DNA of 36,226 nucleotides, from assembly GCA_943332615.1 (NCBI GenBank), contig CALQQB010000047.1, forward strand, positions 1 through 36,226, in the 5' to 3' direction. The stretch is from Phenylobacterium deserti. GTDB taxonomy: Bacteria > Pseudomonadota > Alphaproteobacteria > Caulobacterales > Caulobacteraceae. Of this stretch, positions 1 to 8,180 are shown piece after piece (positions within the stretch are counted from its first letter, which is position 1; the number at the start of each line of letters is the position of its first letter). A program made the position numbers and the translations under genes. The notes beneath the pieces were generated by a model. It saw only the letters and a list, made by a program, of their open reading frames with translations, made no database searches and was not told where the DNA came from.

Positions 1-45
1 CTCTTAATCAGCGGGTCGTGGGTTCGAATCCCCCAGCACCCACCA
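1..45 (+). tRNA. tRNA-Lys (CTT), 3' part only
   Basis: The window opens inside a tRNA, at the first base of the anticodon loop. The loop reads CTCTTAA, giving anticodon CTT (lysine). It is followed by the 3' strand of the anticodon stem (TCAGC), a five-base variable loop, a T arm with the TTCGAAT loop (22-29 region), the 3' acceptor strand AGCACCC, discriminator A and an encoded CCA at 43-45. The T-stem has one T/C mismatch (GTGGG against CCCCC). The layout matches bacterial tRNA-Lys base for base in spacing. The 5' half lies outside the window. Just after it, CACCAC (41-46) can pair with GTGGTG (55-60), but no T-run follows, so a terminator is doubtful. Confidence 0.9.
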
Positions 46-91
46 CTTCTTCTGGTGGTGCGTTCCCTTCCCAGACCCTCAAGCGACGCGT

Positions 92-1108
92 CTAGCCGCG
101 GCCCTGGCGCGGCGCCGCCGTGCTGGCGCGCACGACCAGGTCGTGGGGCAGGGTGACGTTGCGGGTCACGTCGGGGCGACCGGACAGGATGTCCAGCAGC
201 AGGCGCACGACCTCATGCCCGATCTGCGCGGTCGGCTGGCTCACGGTGGTGAGGGGCGGGTCCAGATAGCGGGCGAAGCGGATATCGTCGAAGCCAACCA
301 GGGACACGTCCGCCGGGCAGGCCAGGCCTCGGCGGCGCAGGGCGTCGAGCGCGCCCATGGCCATCTCGTCGCTGAAGCAGAACAGGGCGGTGGGGCGGGT
401 CGGCTGGTCCAGCAGGGCGCCCGCCTGGTCTGCGCCGGTCTCGATCGAGAAGTCGCCGGTAGCGATCGCCAGGTCCGCGGTCCGGCCATGGCGAGCCGCC
501 GCCGCCGCCACGCCGGCCAGGCGGTCGCGGCTGATCGGGCTGACCAATGGCCCGGTGATCACGCCGACACGGACGTGGCCCAGGTCATAGAGGTGTTCCA
601 TCGCGTCGGCGGCGGCGCGCTCATTGTCGATGTGGGCGCTGGAGACGCCGAGTTCGGGACTGAACTCGCAGCCGTTCACGATCGGGGTGCGCGGGCCCAG
701 GGCGGCGACCATCTCGGCCAGGGTCGCGGGCAGGCGGTGCCCCAGGAAGATCAGGCCGTCGGCCTCACGTCTCCGCAACATGCTGGCGTACTGCTCCTCG
801 CGCGCCTCCTCGTGGCGGGTGTCGCCCAGCAGCACCGCGTAGCCGGCGGCGCTGGCGGCCTCTTCGACCCCGCGGATCACCTGGCTGAAGAACGGGTTGG
901 AGATATCCGGCACCGTCACCAGGATCTTTTCGGTGCGCAGAGTGCGCAGCGTTTTGGCCGCCAGATTGGGCGTGTAGCCGAGGCTGGCCACGGCCGCATG
1001 CACCCGGGCGCGGGTCGGCTCGGCCACCCGCTCCGGCGCGCTCAGCACCCGCGACACCGTGGCGGCGGAGACCCCCGCCTTGCGCGCGACATCCTGAATC
1101 GTAGCCAT
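92..1108 (-). CDS. LacI-family transcriptional regulator
   Basis: A sugar-responsive DNA-binding repressor of 338 residues, the usual length for the family. The N-terminus ATIQDVARKAGVSAATVSRV is a classic LacI helix-turn-helix with hinge helix. The rest is a periplasmic-binding-protein-like effector domain (ITGPLVSPISRDRLAG, FCFSDEMAMGALDALRRRG, VSLVGFDDI). I chose the ATG at 1108 because it places the HTH at the very N-terminus. A TTG at 1144 would add 12 residues with no similarity to the family and has no better ribosome site. It is divergent from the sugar operon starting at 1291, with a strong palindromic operator in the gap, so it most likely controls that operon and itself. The effector is unknown; a keto-sugar or glycoside product is inferred from the neighbours. 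Confidence 0.95.
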   Translation of the reverse strand: MATIQDVARKAGVSAATVSRVLSAPERVAEPTRARVHAAVASLGYTPNLAAKTLRTLRTEKILVTVPDISNPFFSQVIRGVEEAASAAGYAVLLGDTRHEEAREEQYASMLRRREADGLIFLGHRLPATLAEMVAALGPRTPIVNGCEFSPELGVSSAHIDNERAAADAMEHLYDLGHVRVGVITGPLVSPISRDRLAGVAAAAARHGRTADLAIATGDFSIETGADQAGALLDQPTRPTALFCFSDEMAMGALDALRRRGLACPADVSLVGFDDIRFARYLDPPLTTVSQPTAQIGHEVVRLLLDILSGRPDVTRNVTLPHDLVVRASTAAPRQGRG

Positions 1109-1205
1109 GGCGCGGACACTGGCGACAGCGCCCGGGCAATACAAGGCGCAGCCATCGACATCCGAGGACGTGGACAGGGGTTGCCCGTCTTGACGACCTT
1201 TGCAT

Positions 1206-1227
1206 TTGATGAAATCGATTACATCAA
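1206..1227. promoter_or_regulatory. LacI-type operator O1
   Basis: A 22-base inverted repeat with half-sites TTGATGAAATC and GATTACATCAA. Only one of 11 base pairs is mismatched (A1212/A1221), and the axis is a central CG, as in most LacI-family operators. It lies between the divergent lacI-type gene (start 1108) and the permease gene (start 1291). A possible -35 box TTGACG at 1190-1195 would put the operator over the -10 region of the plus-strand promoter, which fits repression. I see no clear -10 hexamer. A near copy lies at 14055-14072. Confidence 0.75.
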
Positions 1228-1290
1228 GCGAACGGAAGCCGATTCAACGAGCTTCGCGCCGCGTGAGATGGGGCGGGAGGAGCCTTAGGC

Positions 1291-2511
1291 ATGACGGTTC
1301 AGGCGCGACTGTTCCTGATGATGGTGCTGCAGCTCGCCGTCTGGGGCGCCTGGGCGCCGAAGCTGTTCCCCTACATGGGCATGCTGGGCTTTGAGCCCTG
1401 GCAGCAGTCGCTGGTCGGCAGCTCGTGGGGCGTCGCCGCCCTGCTCGGTATCTTCTTCTCCAACCAGTTCGCCGACCGGAACTTTGCCGCCGAACGGTTC
1501 ATGGCGCTCAGCCACGCCCTGGGCGGCCTGGCCCTGATCGGCTGCGCGTTCATGACCAGCTTCTGGCCGTTTTTCGGCTGCTACCTGGTGTTCAGCCTGC
1601 TCTATGTGCCGACCCTGTCGGTCTCCAACTCCATCGCCTTCGCCAACCTGAAAGCGCCGGCGCGCGACTTCGGCGCGGTGCGCATGGGCGGCACGGTGGG
1701 GTGGATCCTGGTCAGCTGGCCGTTCATCTTCCTGCTTGGCGCGCAGGCCACGGCGGATCAGATCCGCTGGATCTTCCTGGTCGCCGCGATCGTCTCGTTC
1801 GCGCTGGCCGGGTACAGCCTGACGCTGCCGCACACGCCGCCGAAAAAGGACGCGGCCGGCGCCGACCCTCTGGCCTGGCGTGAGGCGTTGAAGCTGCTGG
1901 GCGTGCCGTTCGTGGCGGTGCTGTTCCTGGTCACGTTCATCGATAGCGTCATCCACAACGGCTATTTCGTGATGGCCGACGCCTTCCTCACCGACCGCGT
2001 CGGCATCGCCGGCAACCTCTCGATGATCGTGCTGAGCCTGGGTCAGTTCGCTGAGATCGTGACCATGTTCGTGCTCGGTGGCGTGCTGATCCGGCTGGGC
2101 TGGAAGACCACCATGATCATCGGCGTCCTGGGTCACGCCGCCCGGTTCGCGGTGTTCGCCTTCTTCGCCGACAGCGTGCCGACGATCATCGCGGTGCAGC
2201 TGCTGCACGGCGTCTGCTACGCCTTCTTCTTCGCCACGGTTTATATCTTCGTCGATGCCGCCTTCCCGAAGGATGCTCGGTCTTCGGCCCAGGGCCTGTT
2301 CAACTTCCTGATCCTGGGGGTGGGCAATGTGGTGGCGAGCTTCCTGTTCCCCGCCCTGATCGGCCGCCTGAAGGACGCCACCTCCGGCGTGGTCGATTAC
2401 CAGTCTCTTTTCCTGGTCCCCACCGGCATGGCGCTGGTCGCCGTGCTGGTGCTGGCCCTGCTGTTCCGTCCACCGACCCGCGCGCCTGATGCTGTGGCGG
2501 TCGCCACCTGA
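1291..2511 (+). CDS. MFS permease, nucleoside:H+ symporter-like
   Basis: An inner-membrane transporter of 406 residues with about 12 hydrophobic segments. The N-terminus (LMMVLQLAVWGAWAPKLFPYMG), followed by the SNQFADRNFAAERFMA loop and LVFSLLYVPTLSVSNSIAFANL, resembles the NupG/XapB nucleoside:H+ symporter branch of the MFS. In sugar loci, relatives of this branch often serve as sugar or keto-sugar importers rather than nucleoside carriers. A strong ribosome site, GGGAGGAG (1275-1282), lies 8 bases before the ATG. It is the first gene of the operon, downstream of operator O1, so it probably imports the product of the periplasmic enzymes encoded behind it. The exact substrate cannot be read from the sequence. 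Confidence 0.88.
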   Translation: MTVQARLFLMMVLQLAVWGAWAPKLFPYMGMLGFEPWQQSLVGSSWGVAALLGIFFSNQFADRNFAAERFMALSHALGGLALIGCAFMTSFWPFFGCYLVFSLLYVPTLSVSNSIAFANLKAPARDFGAVRMGGTVGWILVSWPFIFLLGAQATADQIRWIFLVAAIVSFALAGYSLTLPHTPPKKDAAGADPLAWREALKLLGVPFVAVLFLVTFIDSVIHNGYFVMADAFLTDRVGIAGNLSMIVLSLGQFAEIVTMFVLGGVLIRLGWKTTMIIGVLGHAARFAVFAFFADSVPTIIAVQLLHGVCYAFFFATVYIFVDAAFPKDARSSAQGLFNFLILGVGNVVASFLFPALIGRLKDATSGVVDYQSLFLVPTGMALVAVLVLALLFRPPTRAPDAVAVAT

Positions 2512-2525
2512 TCGAAGGAAATTCC

Positions 2526-3452
2526 ATGCCCTCGACCCCTTCCCTGCTCCACCGCCGCGGATTCCTGACGGCGGGCATCGCCGCCCTGGCCGCCCCGGCC
2601 GTGGGCGCGGCCCAGCCGTTCTTCAAGCGCCATGGTCTGCCGATCGGCATCCAGCTCTACACCGTGGGGCCGGACGCGGCGAAGGACCTGGACGGCACGC
2701 TGAAGGCGCTCTCGGCCATCGGCTACAGGTCGGTGGAGTCCGCCGGCTTCCTGGGCCGCACGCCCGCTCAGTTCCGGGCCGCCCTGGACGCCGCGGGCGT
2801 CGTCTGCACCAGCGCCCACATCCAGGGCCGTGGCGGCGCCGACAGCTTCAGCGGCGACCTGGGCAAGCTGGGCGAGGCCCTGCGAACCATCGGCGTCAAG
2901 AACGCCGTCCTCCCCAGCCCCTACATTCCCGACCGGTTGCTGGGGAAGGGCCTGCGGGAGGTGCTGACCCAGCTGACCGCCGACGACTTCAAGATGAACG
3001 CCGACTTCCTGAACGCCAAGGCGGCGGGGCTTAAGGCGGCCGGGATCAAGGTTGGCTACCACAACCACAACTTTGAGTTCGCGCCGCTGGGCGCCACCAA
3101 CGGCCTGGAGATCCTGCTGAAGAATACCGACCCGGCGCTGGTCGGCTTCGAGATGGATATCGGCTGGGTGGCGGCGGCCGGGGCCGATCCGCTGGCCTTG
3201 CTGGCCAAGCACAAGGGCCGGTTCACCATGGCCCACATCAAGGACATCAAGGCCTCGACCAAGGCCAACTTCGCCCTGACCATGGACCCCACCGAGATCG
3301 GCTCGGGATCGCTGGATTGGAAGACGCTGCTGTCAAAGGCCTACGCGTCCGGCGTGCGCGGGTTCTATGTCGAGCAGGAGGCGCCCTTCGTCCTGCCGCG
3401 GCTCGAGGCGGCCAAGGTCAGCCACGACTACCTGGCCGGCGTCGTCGCTTGA
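2526..3452 (+). CDS. Tat-exported sugar phosphate isomerase/epimerase-like TIM barrel
   Basis: A 308-residue xylose-isomerase-like TIM barrel (AP-endonuclease family 2 fold). Visible family signatures are GIQLYTVGPDAAKDL, the KVGYHNHNFEF strand, FEMDIGWVAAAGADP and the C-terminal RGFYVEQEAP. The N-terminus HRRGFLTAG plus a hydrophobic stretch ending AVGAA is a twin-arginine signal, so the enzyme should act folded in the periplasm. AAGGAA (2515-2520) precedes the ATG, 14 bases after the permease stop. Relatives of this fold act as 3-keto-glycoside beta-eliminases or hydratases (LgdB1/LgdB2 of levoglucosan breakdown) and in C-glycoside cleavage. That role here is an inference from context; an ordinary epimerase is the alternative. 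Confidence 0.88.
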   Translation: MPSTPSLLHRRGFLTAGIAALAAPAVGAAQPFFKRHGLPIGIQLYTVGPDAAKDLDGTLKALSAIGYRSVESAGFLGRTPAQFRAALDAAGVVCTSAHIQGRGGADSFSGDLGKLGEALRTIGVKNAVLPSPYIPDRLLGKGLREVLTQLTADDFKMNADFLNAKAAGLKAAGIKVGYHNHNFEFAPLGATNGLEILLKNTDPALVGFEMDIGWVAAAGADPLALLAKHKGRFTMAHIKDIKASTKANFALTMDPTEIGSGSLDWKTLLSKAYASGVRGFYVEQEAPFVLPRLEAAKVSHDYLAGVVA

Positions 3453-4588
3453 CACCCCGCGGGCCCATACGGCTCGCCATGGTGGGCGGCGGTCCGGGTG
3501 CGTTCATCGGGCCCGTGCATCGCATGGCCGCCGAGCTCGACGGCCATATCCGCCTGGTCGCCGGCGCCTTCAGTCGGGACGACGCGAAGAACAACGCGGC
3601 CGGACGAGCATGGGGCGTGGCGGACGACCGCATCTATGCCGACTACAGCCAGATGATCACCGCCGAGCGGGCGCGGGAGGAAGGGGCCGAGCTGGTGGCG
3701 GTGGTCACGCCCAATCATCTGCATTTCGAGGTCTCGGCGGCGGCGCTGCGGGCCGGGCTGCATGTGATGAGCGACAAGCCGGCGACGCTGGACCTCGCCG
3801 AGGCGCGGGCATTGGCCAAGGCGGTCGCCGCATCGGGAAAACTCTACGGCCTGACCTACACCTACACCGGCTATCCGATGGTGCGTGAAGCCCGCGAGAT
3901 GGTGCGGCGGGGAGACCTGGGAAAGATCCGAAAAATCGTTGTCGAATATACCCAGGGCTGGCTCTCAAAACCGGTCGAAAGAGATGGCGATAAGCAGGCC
4001 GGCTGGCGGGCCGATCCGGCGCTGGCCGGGGTCGGCGGGTGCATCGGCGACATCGGGGTGCATGCCTTCAACATCGCCGAGTTCGTGGGCGGGGCGCTGG
4101 TCGAGCGGCTGTGTGCTGACCTGGCCAGCGTGGTGCCGGGGCGGATTCTGGATGACGACTGTAATATATTGTTGCGGTTCGCGGGCGGCGCGCGCGGCGT
4201 GCTGATCGCCTCGCAGATCTCGGCCGGCGCGCGCAATGGGCTGCGGCTCAGCGTCCATGGTGAGATCGGTGGGCTGACCTGGAGCCATGAGCGGCACACC
4301 GAGCTGACGGTGGACTGGCTGGACGCGCCGAGCCAGGTGCTGCACGCCGGTTCGGCCTATCTCAGCGCACCGGCGCGGGCGGGCTCACGCCTCCCGACGG
4401 GGCATCCGGAGGGTTTTATAGAAGCCTTCGCCAACCTCTATACAGACATGGCTGACGCCATCGCTGCCGGGCGGTCCGACGCGGGGCTGGTTCCGGGGAT
4501 CGCGGACGGCGTGCGGGGAATGGCCTTCGTGGAAACCGCCGTCGCGGCGAACGGCCAGGGCTGGGTCGATCTGGAGTCGGCCGCATGA
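3449..4588 (+). CDS. Gfo/Idh/MocA-family oxidoreductase
   Basis: An NAD(P)-dependent sugar dehydrogenase or keto-sugar reductase of 379 residues, without a signal peptide and therefore cytoplasmic. The N-terminal Rossmann fold begins RLAMVGGGPGAFIGPVH. It is followed by VVTPNHLHFEV and the family's catalytic-lysine motif as SDKPAT (K110). The C-terminal substrate domain carries GDIGVHAFNI (D201 and H205). I place the start at a TTG (3449) whose last bases overlap the previous stop codon (TTGA), a coupling typical of this operon. Longer in-frame starts would run through the previous gene and add unrelated sequence. By analogy with LgdA/LgdC it could oxidise a glycoside or reduce 3-keto-glucose at C3; the direction is unknown. 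Confidence 0.9.
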   Translation: MTPRGPIRLAMVGGGPGAFIGPVHRMAAELDGHIRLVAGAFSRDDAKNNAAGRAWGVADDRIYADYSQMITAERAREEGAELVAVVTPNHLHFEVSAAALRAGLHVMSDKPATLDLAEARALAKAVAASGKLYGLTYTYTGYPMVREAREMVRRGDLGKIRKIVVEYTQGWLSKPVERDGDKQAGWRADPALAGVGGCIGDIGVHAFNIAEFVGGALVERLCADLASVVPGRILDDDCNILLRFAGGARGVLIASQISAGARNGLRLSVHGEIGGLTWSHERHTELTVDWLDAPSQVLHAGSAYLSAPARAGSRLPTGHPEGFIEAFANLYTDMADAIAAGRSDAGLVPGIADGVRGMAFVETAVAANGQGWVDLESAA

Positions 4589-5640
4589 GGACGCTCAAGG
4601 GTCCCGGCATCTTCCTGGCCCAGTTCATCGGGACCGAGGCGCCGTTCGACAAGCTGGACAGCATCGCCAGGTGGGCGGCGGGCCTGGGCTATGTCGGCGT
4701 CCAGATGCCGACGGGCGGCGCGGACTCCTTCTTCGACCTGGCGCAGGCGGCGGCCAGCCAGGGCTACTGCGACGACATCGCCGGAACCCTGGCCGCCCAC
4801 GGCTTGGTCATCACCGAGCTTTCGACCCACCTGCAGGGCCAACTTGTCGCCGTCCACCCGGCCTATGACGAACTGTTCGACGGCTTCGCGCCGGCGGCGG
4901 TGCGGGGCAAGCCGAAGGAACGGCAGGCCTGGGCGGTGGAACAGCTGAAGCTGGCGGCCAAAGCCAGCCAGCGCCTCGGCCTGACGGCCCATGCCACCTT
5001 CTCCGGCGCCCTGGCCTGGCCCTACCTCTACCCGTGGCCGCAGCGGCCGGCGGGGCTGATCGAGGCAGCGTTCGCCGAGCTTGGCCGGCGCTGGCGGCCG
5101 ATCCTGGACGCCTTCGACGCGGCCGGCGTCGATCTTTGCTACGAAATCCACCCGGGTGAGGATCTGCACGACGGGGCGACCTTCGAGCGGTTCCTCGACG
5201 AGGTGGGCGGCCATCCCCGCGCCAATATCCTCTACGATCCCAGCCACTTCGTGCTGCAGCAGCTGGACTACCTGGACTTCATCGACCGCTATCACGACCG
5301 CATCCGCGCCTTCCATGTGAAGGACGCTGAGTTTCGGCCGAACGGGCGCTCGGGGGTCTACGGCGGCTACCAGGGTTGGGTGGACCGGCCGGGCCGGTTC
5401 CGCTCGCTGGGCGATGGGCAGGTGGACTTCAAGGCGATCTTCTCGAAGCTGGCCCAGTACGACTATCCCGGCTGGGCGGTGCTGGAATGGGAGTGCGCGC
5501 TGAAGCACCCCGAGGACGGCGCCCGCGAAGGCGCGCCCTTCATCCGCGACCACATCATCCGCGTCACCCCTCACGCCTTCGACGATTTCGCCGGGGTCGG
5601 GAGCGACGCGGCCCGCAACCGAAAACTGCTGGGGCTCTGA
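4585..5640 (+). CDS. Sugar phosphate isomerase/epimerase (cytosolic TIM barrel)
   Basis: A 351-residue TIM-barrel enzyme with no signal peptide. Metal-site-type strands typical of xylose-isomerase-like proteins are visible: LCYEIHPGEDLHDG (Glu/His), ANILYDPSHFVLQQLDYLDF (Asp/His), IRAFHVKDAEFRPNG (His/Asp) and a final Glu strand AVLEWECALKHPEDG. The ATG overlaps the stop of the Gfo/Idh gene by four bases (ATGA), indicating translational coupling and probably a shared pathway step. Members of this family in similar clusters act as isomerases, epimerases, eliminases or hydratases on keto-sugars. This protein is much closer to the cytoplasmic branch than the exported barrel at 2526 and is longer at its C-terminus. 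Confidence 0.9.
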   Translation: MRTLKGPGIFLAQFIGTEAPFDKLDSIARWAAGLGYVGVQMPTGGADSFFDLAQAAASQGYCDDIAGTLAAHGLVITELSTHLQGQLVAVHPAYDELFDGFAPAAVRGKPKERQAWAVEQLKLAAKASQRLGLTAHATFSGALAWPYLYPWPQRPAGLIEAAFAELGRRWRPILDAFDAAGVDLCYEIHPGEDLHDGATFERFLDEVGGHPRANILYDPSHFVLQQLDYLDFIDRYHDRIRAFHVKDAEFRPNGRSGVYGGYQGWVDRPGRFRSLGDGQVDFKAIFSKLAQYDYPGWAVLEWECALKHPEDGAREGAPFIRDHIIRVTPHAFDDFAGVGSDAARNRKLLGL

Positions 5641-5643
5641 ACC

Positions 5644-7377
5644 ATGGCCAACGTCAATAACCGCGCAAAGGCGGAGAATACCTACGACGCCATCGTCGTC
5701 GGCAGCGGCATCACGGGCGGCTATGCCGCCATGGAGCTGACGCGCAAAGGGTTGAAGACCCTGGTGCTGGAGCGCGGTGGGCCCGTGCGCCACGTGCAGG
5801 ACTATCCCACCGCGCTGATGGACCCTTGGGACGCCAAGTACCCGCGCGGCAAGCTCCCACAGGCGGAGATGGACGCGCACTATCCGCAGCAGCAGCGCAC
5901 CGGCTATGCGGTGAACGAGTTCAGCAAGCACTTCTTCGTCAAGGACGACGAGCACCCCTACACCGAGACCCAGCGCTACGACTGGATCCGCGGCTATCAT
6001 GTGGGCGGCCGGTCCATCACCTGGGGCCGGCAGTGCTATCGCCACTCGGACCTGGATTTCGAGGCCAACGCCAAGCAGGGCCTCGGCGTCGACTGGCCGA
6101 TCCGCTACGCCGACTTGGCCCCCTGGTACGATCAGGTCGAGCGGTTCATCGGGGTCAGCGGTCGGGCGGAGGGGCTGGCGCACCTGCCGGACGGGGTGTT
6201 CCAGCCGCCGATGGAGTTCAATTGCGTCGAGGAGGCCTTCAAGGCGAAGTCCGAGGGCAGATTCCCGGATCGGCGGGTCACCATCGGCCGCGCCGCTCAT
6301 CTGACCGAGCCCACCCAGGAGCAGCTCGCGCTGGGCCGGGGCAAGTGCCAGCATCGCAACCTCTGCGTCCGCGGTTGCCCGTTCGGCGCCTATTTCAGCT
6401 CCAACTCCGCGACCCTGATCGCCGCCGAGCGGACCGGCAACCTCGTGCTCCGCCCCAACTCCATCGTCACGTCGCTGATCCATGACGAGAAGGCCGGCAA
6501 GGCCACGGGCGTGAAGGTGCTGGACGCGGCGACCGGTGAGGAGATCGAGTTCTACGCTGGCGTGGTTTTCCTGTGCGCCTCGACCTTCAATTCGACCTGG
6601 ATCCTGATGAACTCCACCAGCCGGCGGTTCCCGAACGGCCTCGGCAACGCGAGCGACCAGCTGGGCCGCAACATCATGGATCATCACCTGGGGGTCGGCG
6701 CCCAGGCCTTCGCGCCGGGCTTTGAGGATAAGTACTATTCGGGCCGCCGGCCGAACGGCATCTACATCCCGCGCTTCCGCAACCTTGGCGACAAGGCCTC
6801 GGCCCGGTCAGACTTCATCCGCGGCTACGGCTACCAGGGTGGGGCGGCGCGGCTGGGCTGGGATCGCGACCTGAACGGCGGCGGCGTCGGCGAGACGCGG
6901 AAGGCGGCGCTGAGCCAGCCGGGGCCCTGGGGCATCCGCCTGGGCGGCTTTGGCGAGATCCTGCCCAACCCCAAGAACCGCATCACCCTGAACCACAAGG
7001 TGAAGGACAAGTACGGCCAGCCGACGCTGACCTTCGACGTGGCCCTGGGCGACAACGAAAAAGCGATGCGCAAGGACATGAAGTCCGCCGCCGCCGAGAT
7101 GCTGGAGGCCGCCGGCTTCCAGGGCGTCCGCGAACTGGACGGCGACTACGGCCCGGGCCTGGGCATCCACGAGATGGGCACGGCGCGGATGGGGCGTGAT
7201 CCCAAGACCTCGGTGCTGAACGCCTTCAACCAGGTGCATGAGTGCAAGAACGTCTACGTCACCGACGGCTCGGCCATGGCGTCGGCGGCCTGTGTGAACC
7301 CCTCGCTGACCTACATGGCGCTGACCGCACGCGCGGTGGACCATGCGGTGGAAGCCCGGCGGCGGGGAGAGCTGTGA
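5644..7377 (+). CDS. GMC-family FAD dehydrogenase, large subunit (glucoside 3-dehydrogenase-like), copy 1
   Basis: A 577-residue flavoprotein of the glucose-methanol-choline type. The FAD-binding Rossmann motif is VVGSGITGG (residues 18-26) with acidic E43 in LVLERGG. Catalytic residues fit H509 (GIHEMGTARMG) and N552 (VNPSLTYMALTAR). A C-x5-C-x3-C motif (C235, C241, C245) matches the 3Fe-4S site known from bacterial FAD-glucose dehydrogenase alpha subunits, so electrons probably leave through a cluster rather than to oxygen. It has no signal peptide. Homologous complexes are co-exported with a Tat-signal small subunit, and such a gene follows at once (7401). The pairing suggests a periplasmic glycoside C3 dehydrogenase; gluconate- or sorbitol-type dehydrogenases are alternatives. 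Confidence 0.9.
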   Translation: MANVNNRAKAENTYDAIVVGSGITGGYAAMELTRKGLKTLVLERGGPVRHVQDYPTALMDPWDAKYPRGKLPQAEMDAHYPQQQRTGYAVNEFSKHFFVKDDEHPYTETQRYDWIRGYHVGGRSITWGRQCYRHSDLDFEANAKQGLGVDWPIRYADLAPWYDQVERFIGVSGRAEGLAHLPDGVFQPPMEFNCVEEAFKAKSEGRFPDRRVTIGRAAHLTEPTQEQLALGRGKCQHRNLCVRGCPFGAYFSSNSATLIAAERTGNLVLRPNSIVTSLIHDEKAGKATGVKVLDAATGEEIEFYAGVVFLCASTFNSTWILMNSTSRRFPNGLGNASDQLGRNIMDHHLGVGAQAFAPGFEDKYYSGRRPNGIYIPRFRNLGDKASARSDFIRGYGYQGGAARLGWDRDLNGGGVGETRKAALSQPGPWGIRLGGFGEILPNPKNRITLNHKVKDKYGQPTLTFDVALGDNEKAMRKDMKSAAAEMLEAAGFQGVRELDGDYGPGLGIHEMGTARMGRDPKTSVLNAFNQVHECKNVYVTDGSAMASAACVNPSLTYMALTARAVDHAVEARRRGEL

Positions 7378-7400
7378 TGGCGGGGCAGGGAGATCGTTCG

Positions 7401-7958
7401 ATGTTGAACCGACGCGAAACCTTCGGCGGTCTGATGTTCGCGGCCGCTGGCCTGGCCGGTCTCACCCCGACCTACGCTGTGGCGCAGGACGCGCTGACGC
7501 CCCTGAGCTGGAAGCCCGTCGCGCTGACCACGGCGCAGGCGCAGACCCTGGATGCCGCGGCCGAGGCGATCATGCCGGCCACTGACACCCCCGGGGCTCG
7601 GGACGCGGGCGTGGCGCGCTCCATCGACAGTTGGGTGGGGAGCTTCTGCACCAAGGCCGACGCCGCGACGATCCGGGGTGCGCTGGATCGCCTCGACGCC
7701 GACGCGAAGGCCGCGGGGGCCGCATCGTTCGCGGCGGCCGCGCCGTCGCAGCGGGCGGCCGTGCTGGCCAAGAGTGACGCGGAGAAAGCGCCGGCTGGGG
7801 GCAAGAGCTCGTTCGGGCTGCTGAAGGAATATGTGACGGTGGCGTTCTTCACCTCGCGGCCGGGGGCGACGAAGACGCTGCGGTATGAGGCGAACCCGGG
7901 CGCCTATCACGGCTGTATCCCGGTCAGCCAGGTCGGCCGGACATGGGCGACGTCGTGA
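7401..7958 (+). CDS. Gluconate 2-dehydrogenase subunit 3-like small subunit (Tat signal), copy 1
   Basis: A 185-residue partner of the GMC dehydrogenase, of the gluconate 2-dehydrogenase subunit 3 type. MLNRRETFGGLMFAAAGLAG is a twin-arginine signal with cleavage likely after TYAVA. The mature part has the family's LTTAQAQTLDAAAEAIMPATDTPGARDAGV segment and the C-terminal FGLLKEYVTVAFFTS and YEANPGAYHGCIP stretches. I chose the ATG at 7401 because AGGGAG (7387-7392) sits at the right distance and the RR motif is then near the start. Another ATG at 7377 overlaps the GMC stop as TGATG and would add eight residues. Its likely job is to carry the large subunit across the membrane and stabilise it. 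Confidence 0.88.
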   Translation: MLNRRETFGGLMFAAAGLAGLTPTYAVAQDALTPLSWKPVALTTAQAQTLDAAAEAIMPATDTPGARDAGVARSIDSWVGSFCTKADAATIRGALDRLDADAKAAGAASFAAAAPSQRAAVLAKSDAEKAPAGGKSSFGLLKEYVTVAFFTSRPGATKTLRYEANPGAYHGCIPVSQVGRTWATS

Positions 7959-7970
7959 GGGGGCTCTCAT

Positions 7971-8180
7971 CCCCACCCCCGGGGAGCGCAGCGAACCGAG
8001 AGGGAGGGGGCAGGGGGTGGGCCGGCTGGGCTTTCTCCGGATGGCGACCCGAGGGCCCGCCGATGGGCCCGCGACCTCAGGCCCTTGGGCTGCCATCCGG
8101 CGCGGCACGATCTCACGCGCCGGCCCACCCCTTTATCCCCTCCCTCTCTTCGCGCCTCCGGCGCTCGGGGGAGGGGAGGG
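7971..8180. repeat. Nested inverted-repeat element (MITE-like)
   Basis: About 210 bases form a palindromic element. The outer arms (7971-8025 and 8120-8180) are imperfect reverse complements: both carry, in opposite orientation, GAGAGGGAGGGG, GGGGTGGGCCGG and a CCCCG...GCGAA core. The inner arms (8037-8057 and 8080-8100) match at 18 of 21 bases as an inverted repeat beginning CCGGATGGC. There is no transposase gene. Such G/C-rich intergenic palindromes are common in Caulobacteraceae-type genomes, as far as I recall. It lies between the small-subunit gene and the signal peptide of the DUF1080 gene, and the downstream open frame runs through it. Confidence 0.75.

Noticed and set aside
1..45. 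tRNA end as attachment site of an integrated element
   Set aside because: No second copy of the tRNA 3' end is found in the window and there is no integrase beside it.
41..60. Hairpin at the tRNA end as terminator
   Set aside because: The stem uses the tRNA CCA end itself and no T-run follows.
4438..6687. A 749-codon open frame on the minus strand opposite the TIM-barrel and GMC genes
   Set aside because: It is an antisense by-product of GC-rich codon bias. It has low-complexity composition and no family motif, while the plus strand has clear catalytic motifs and coupled starts.
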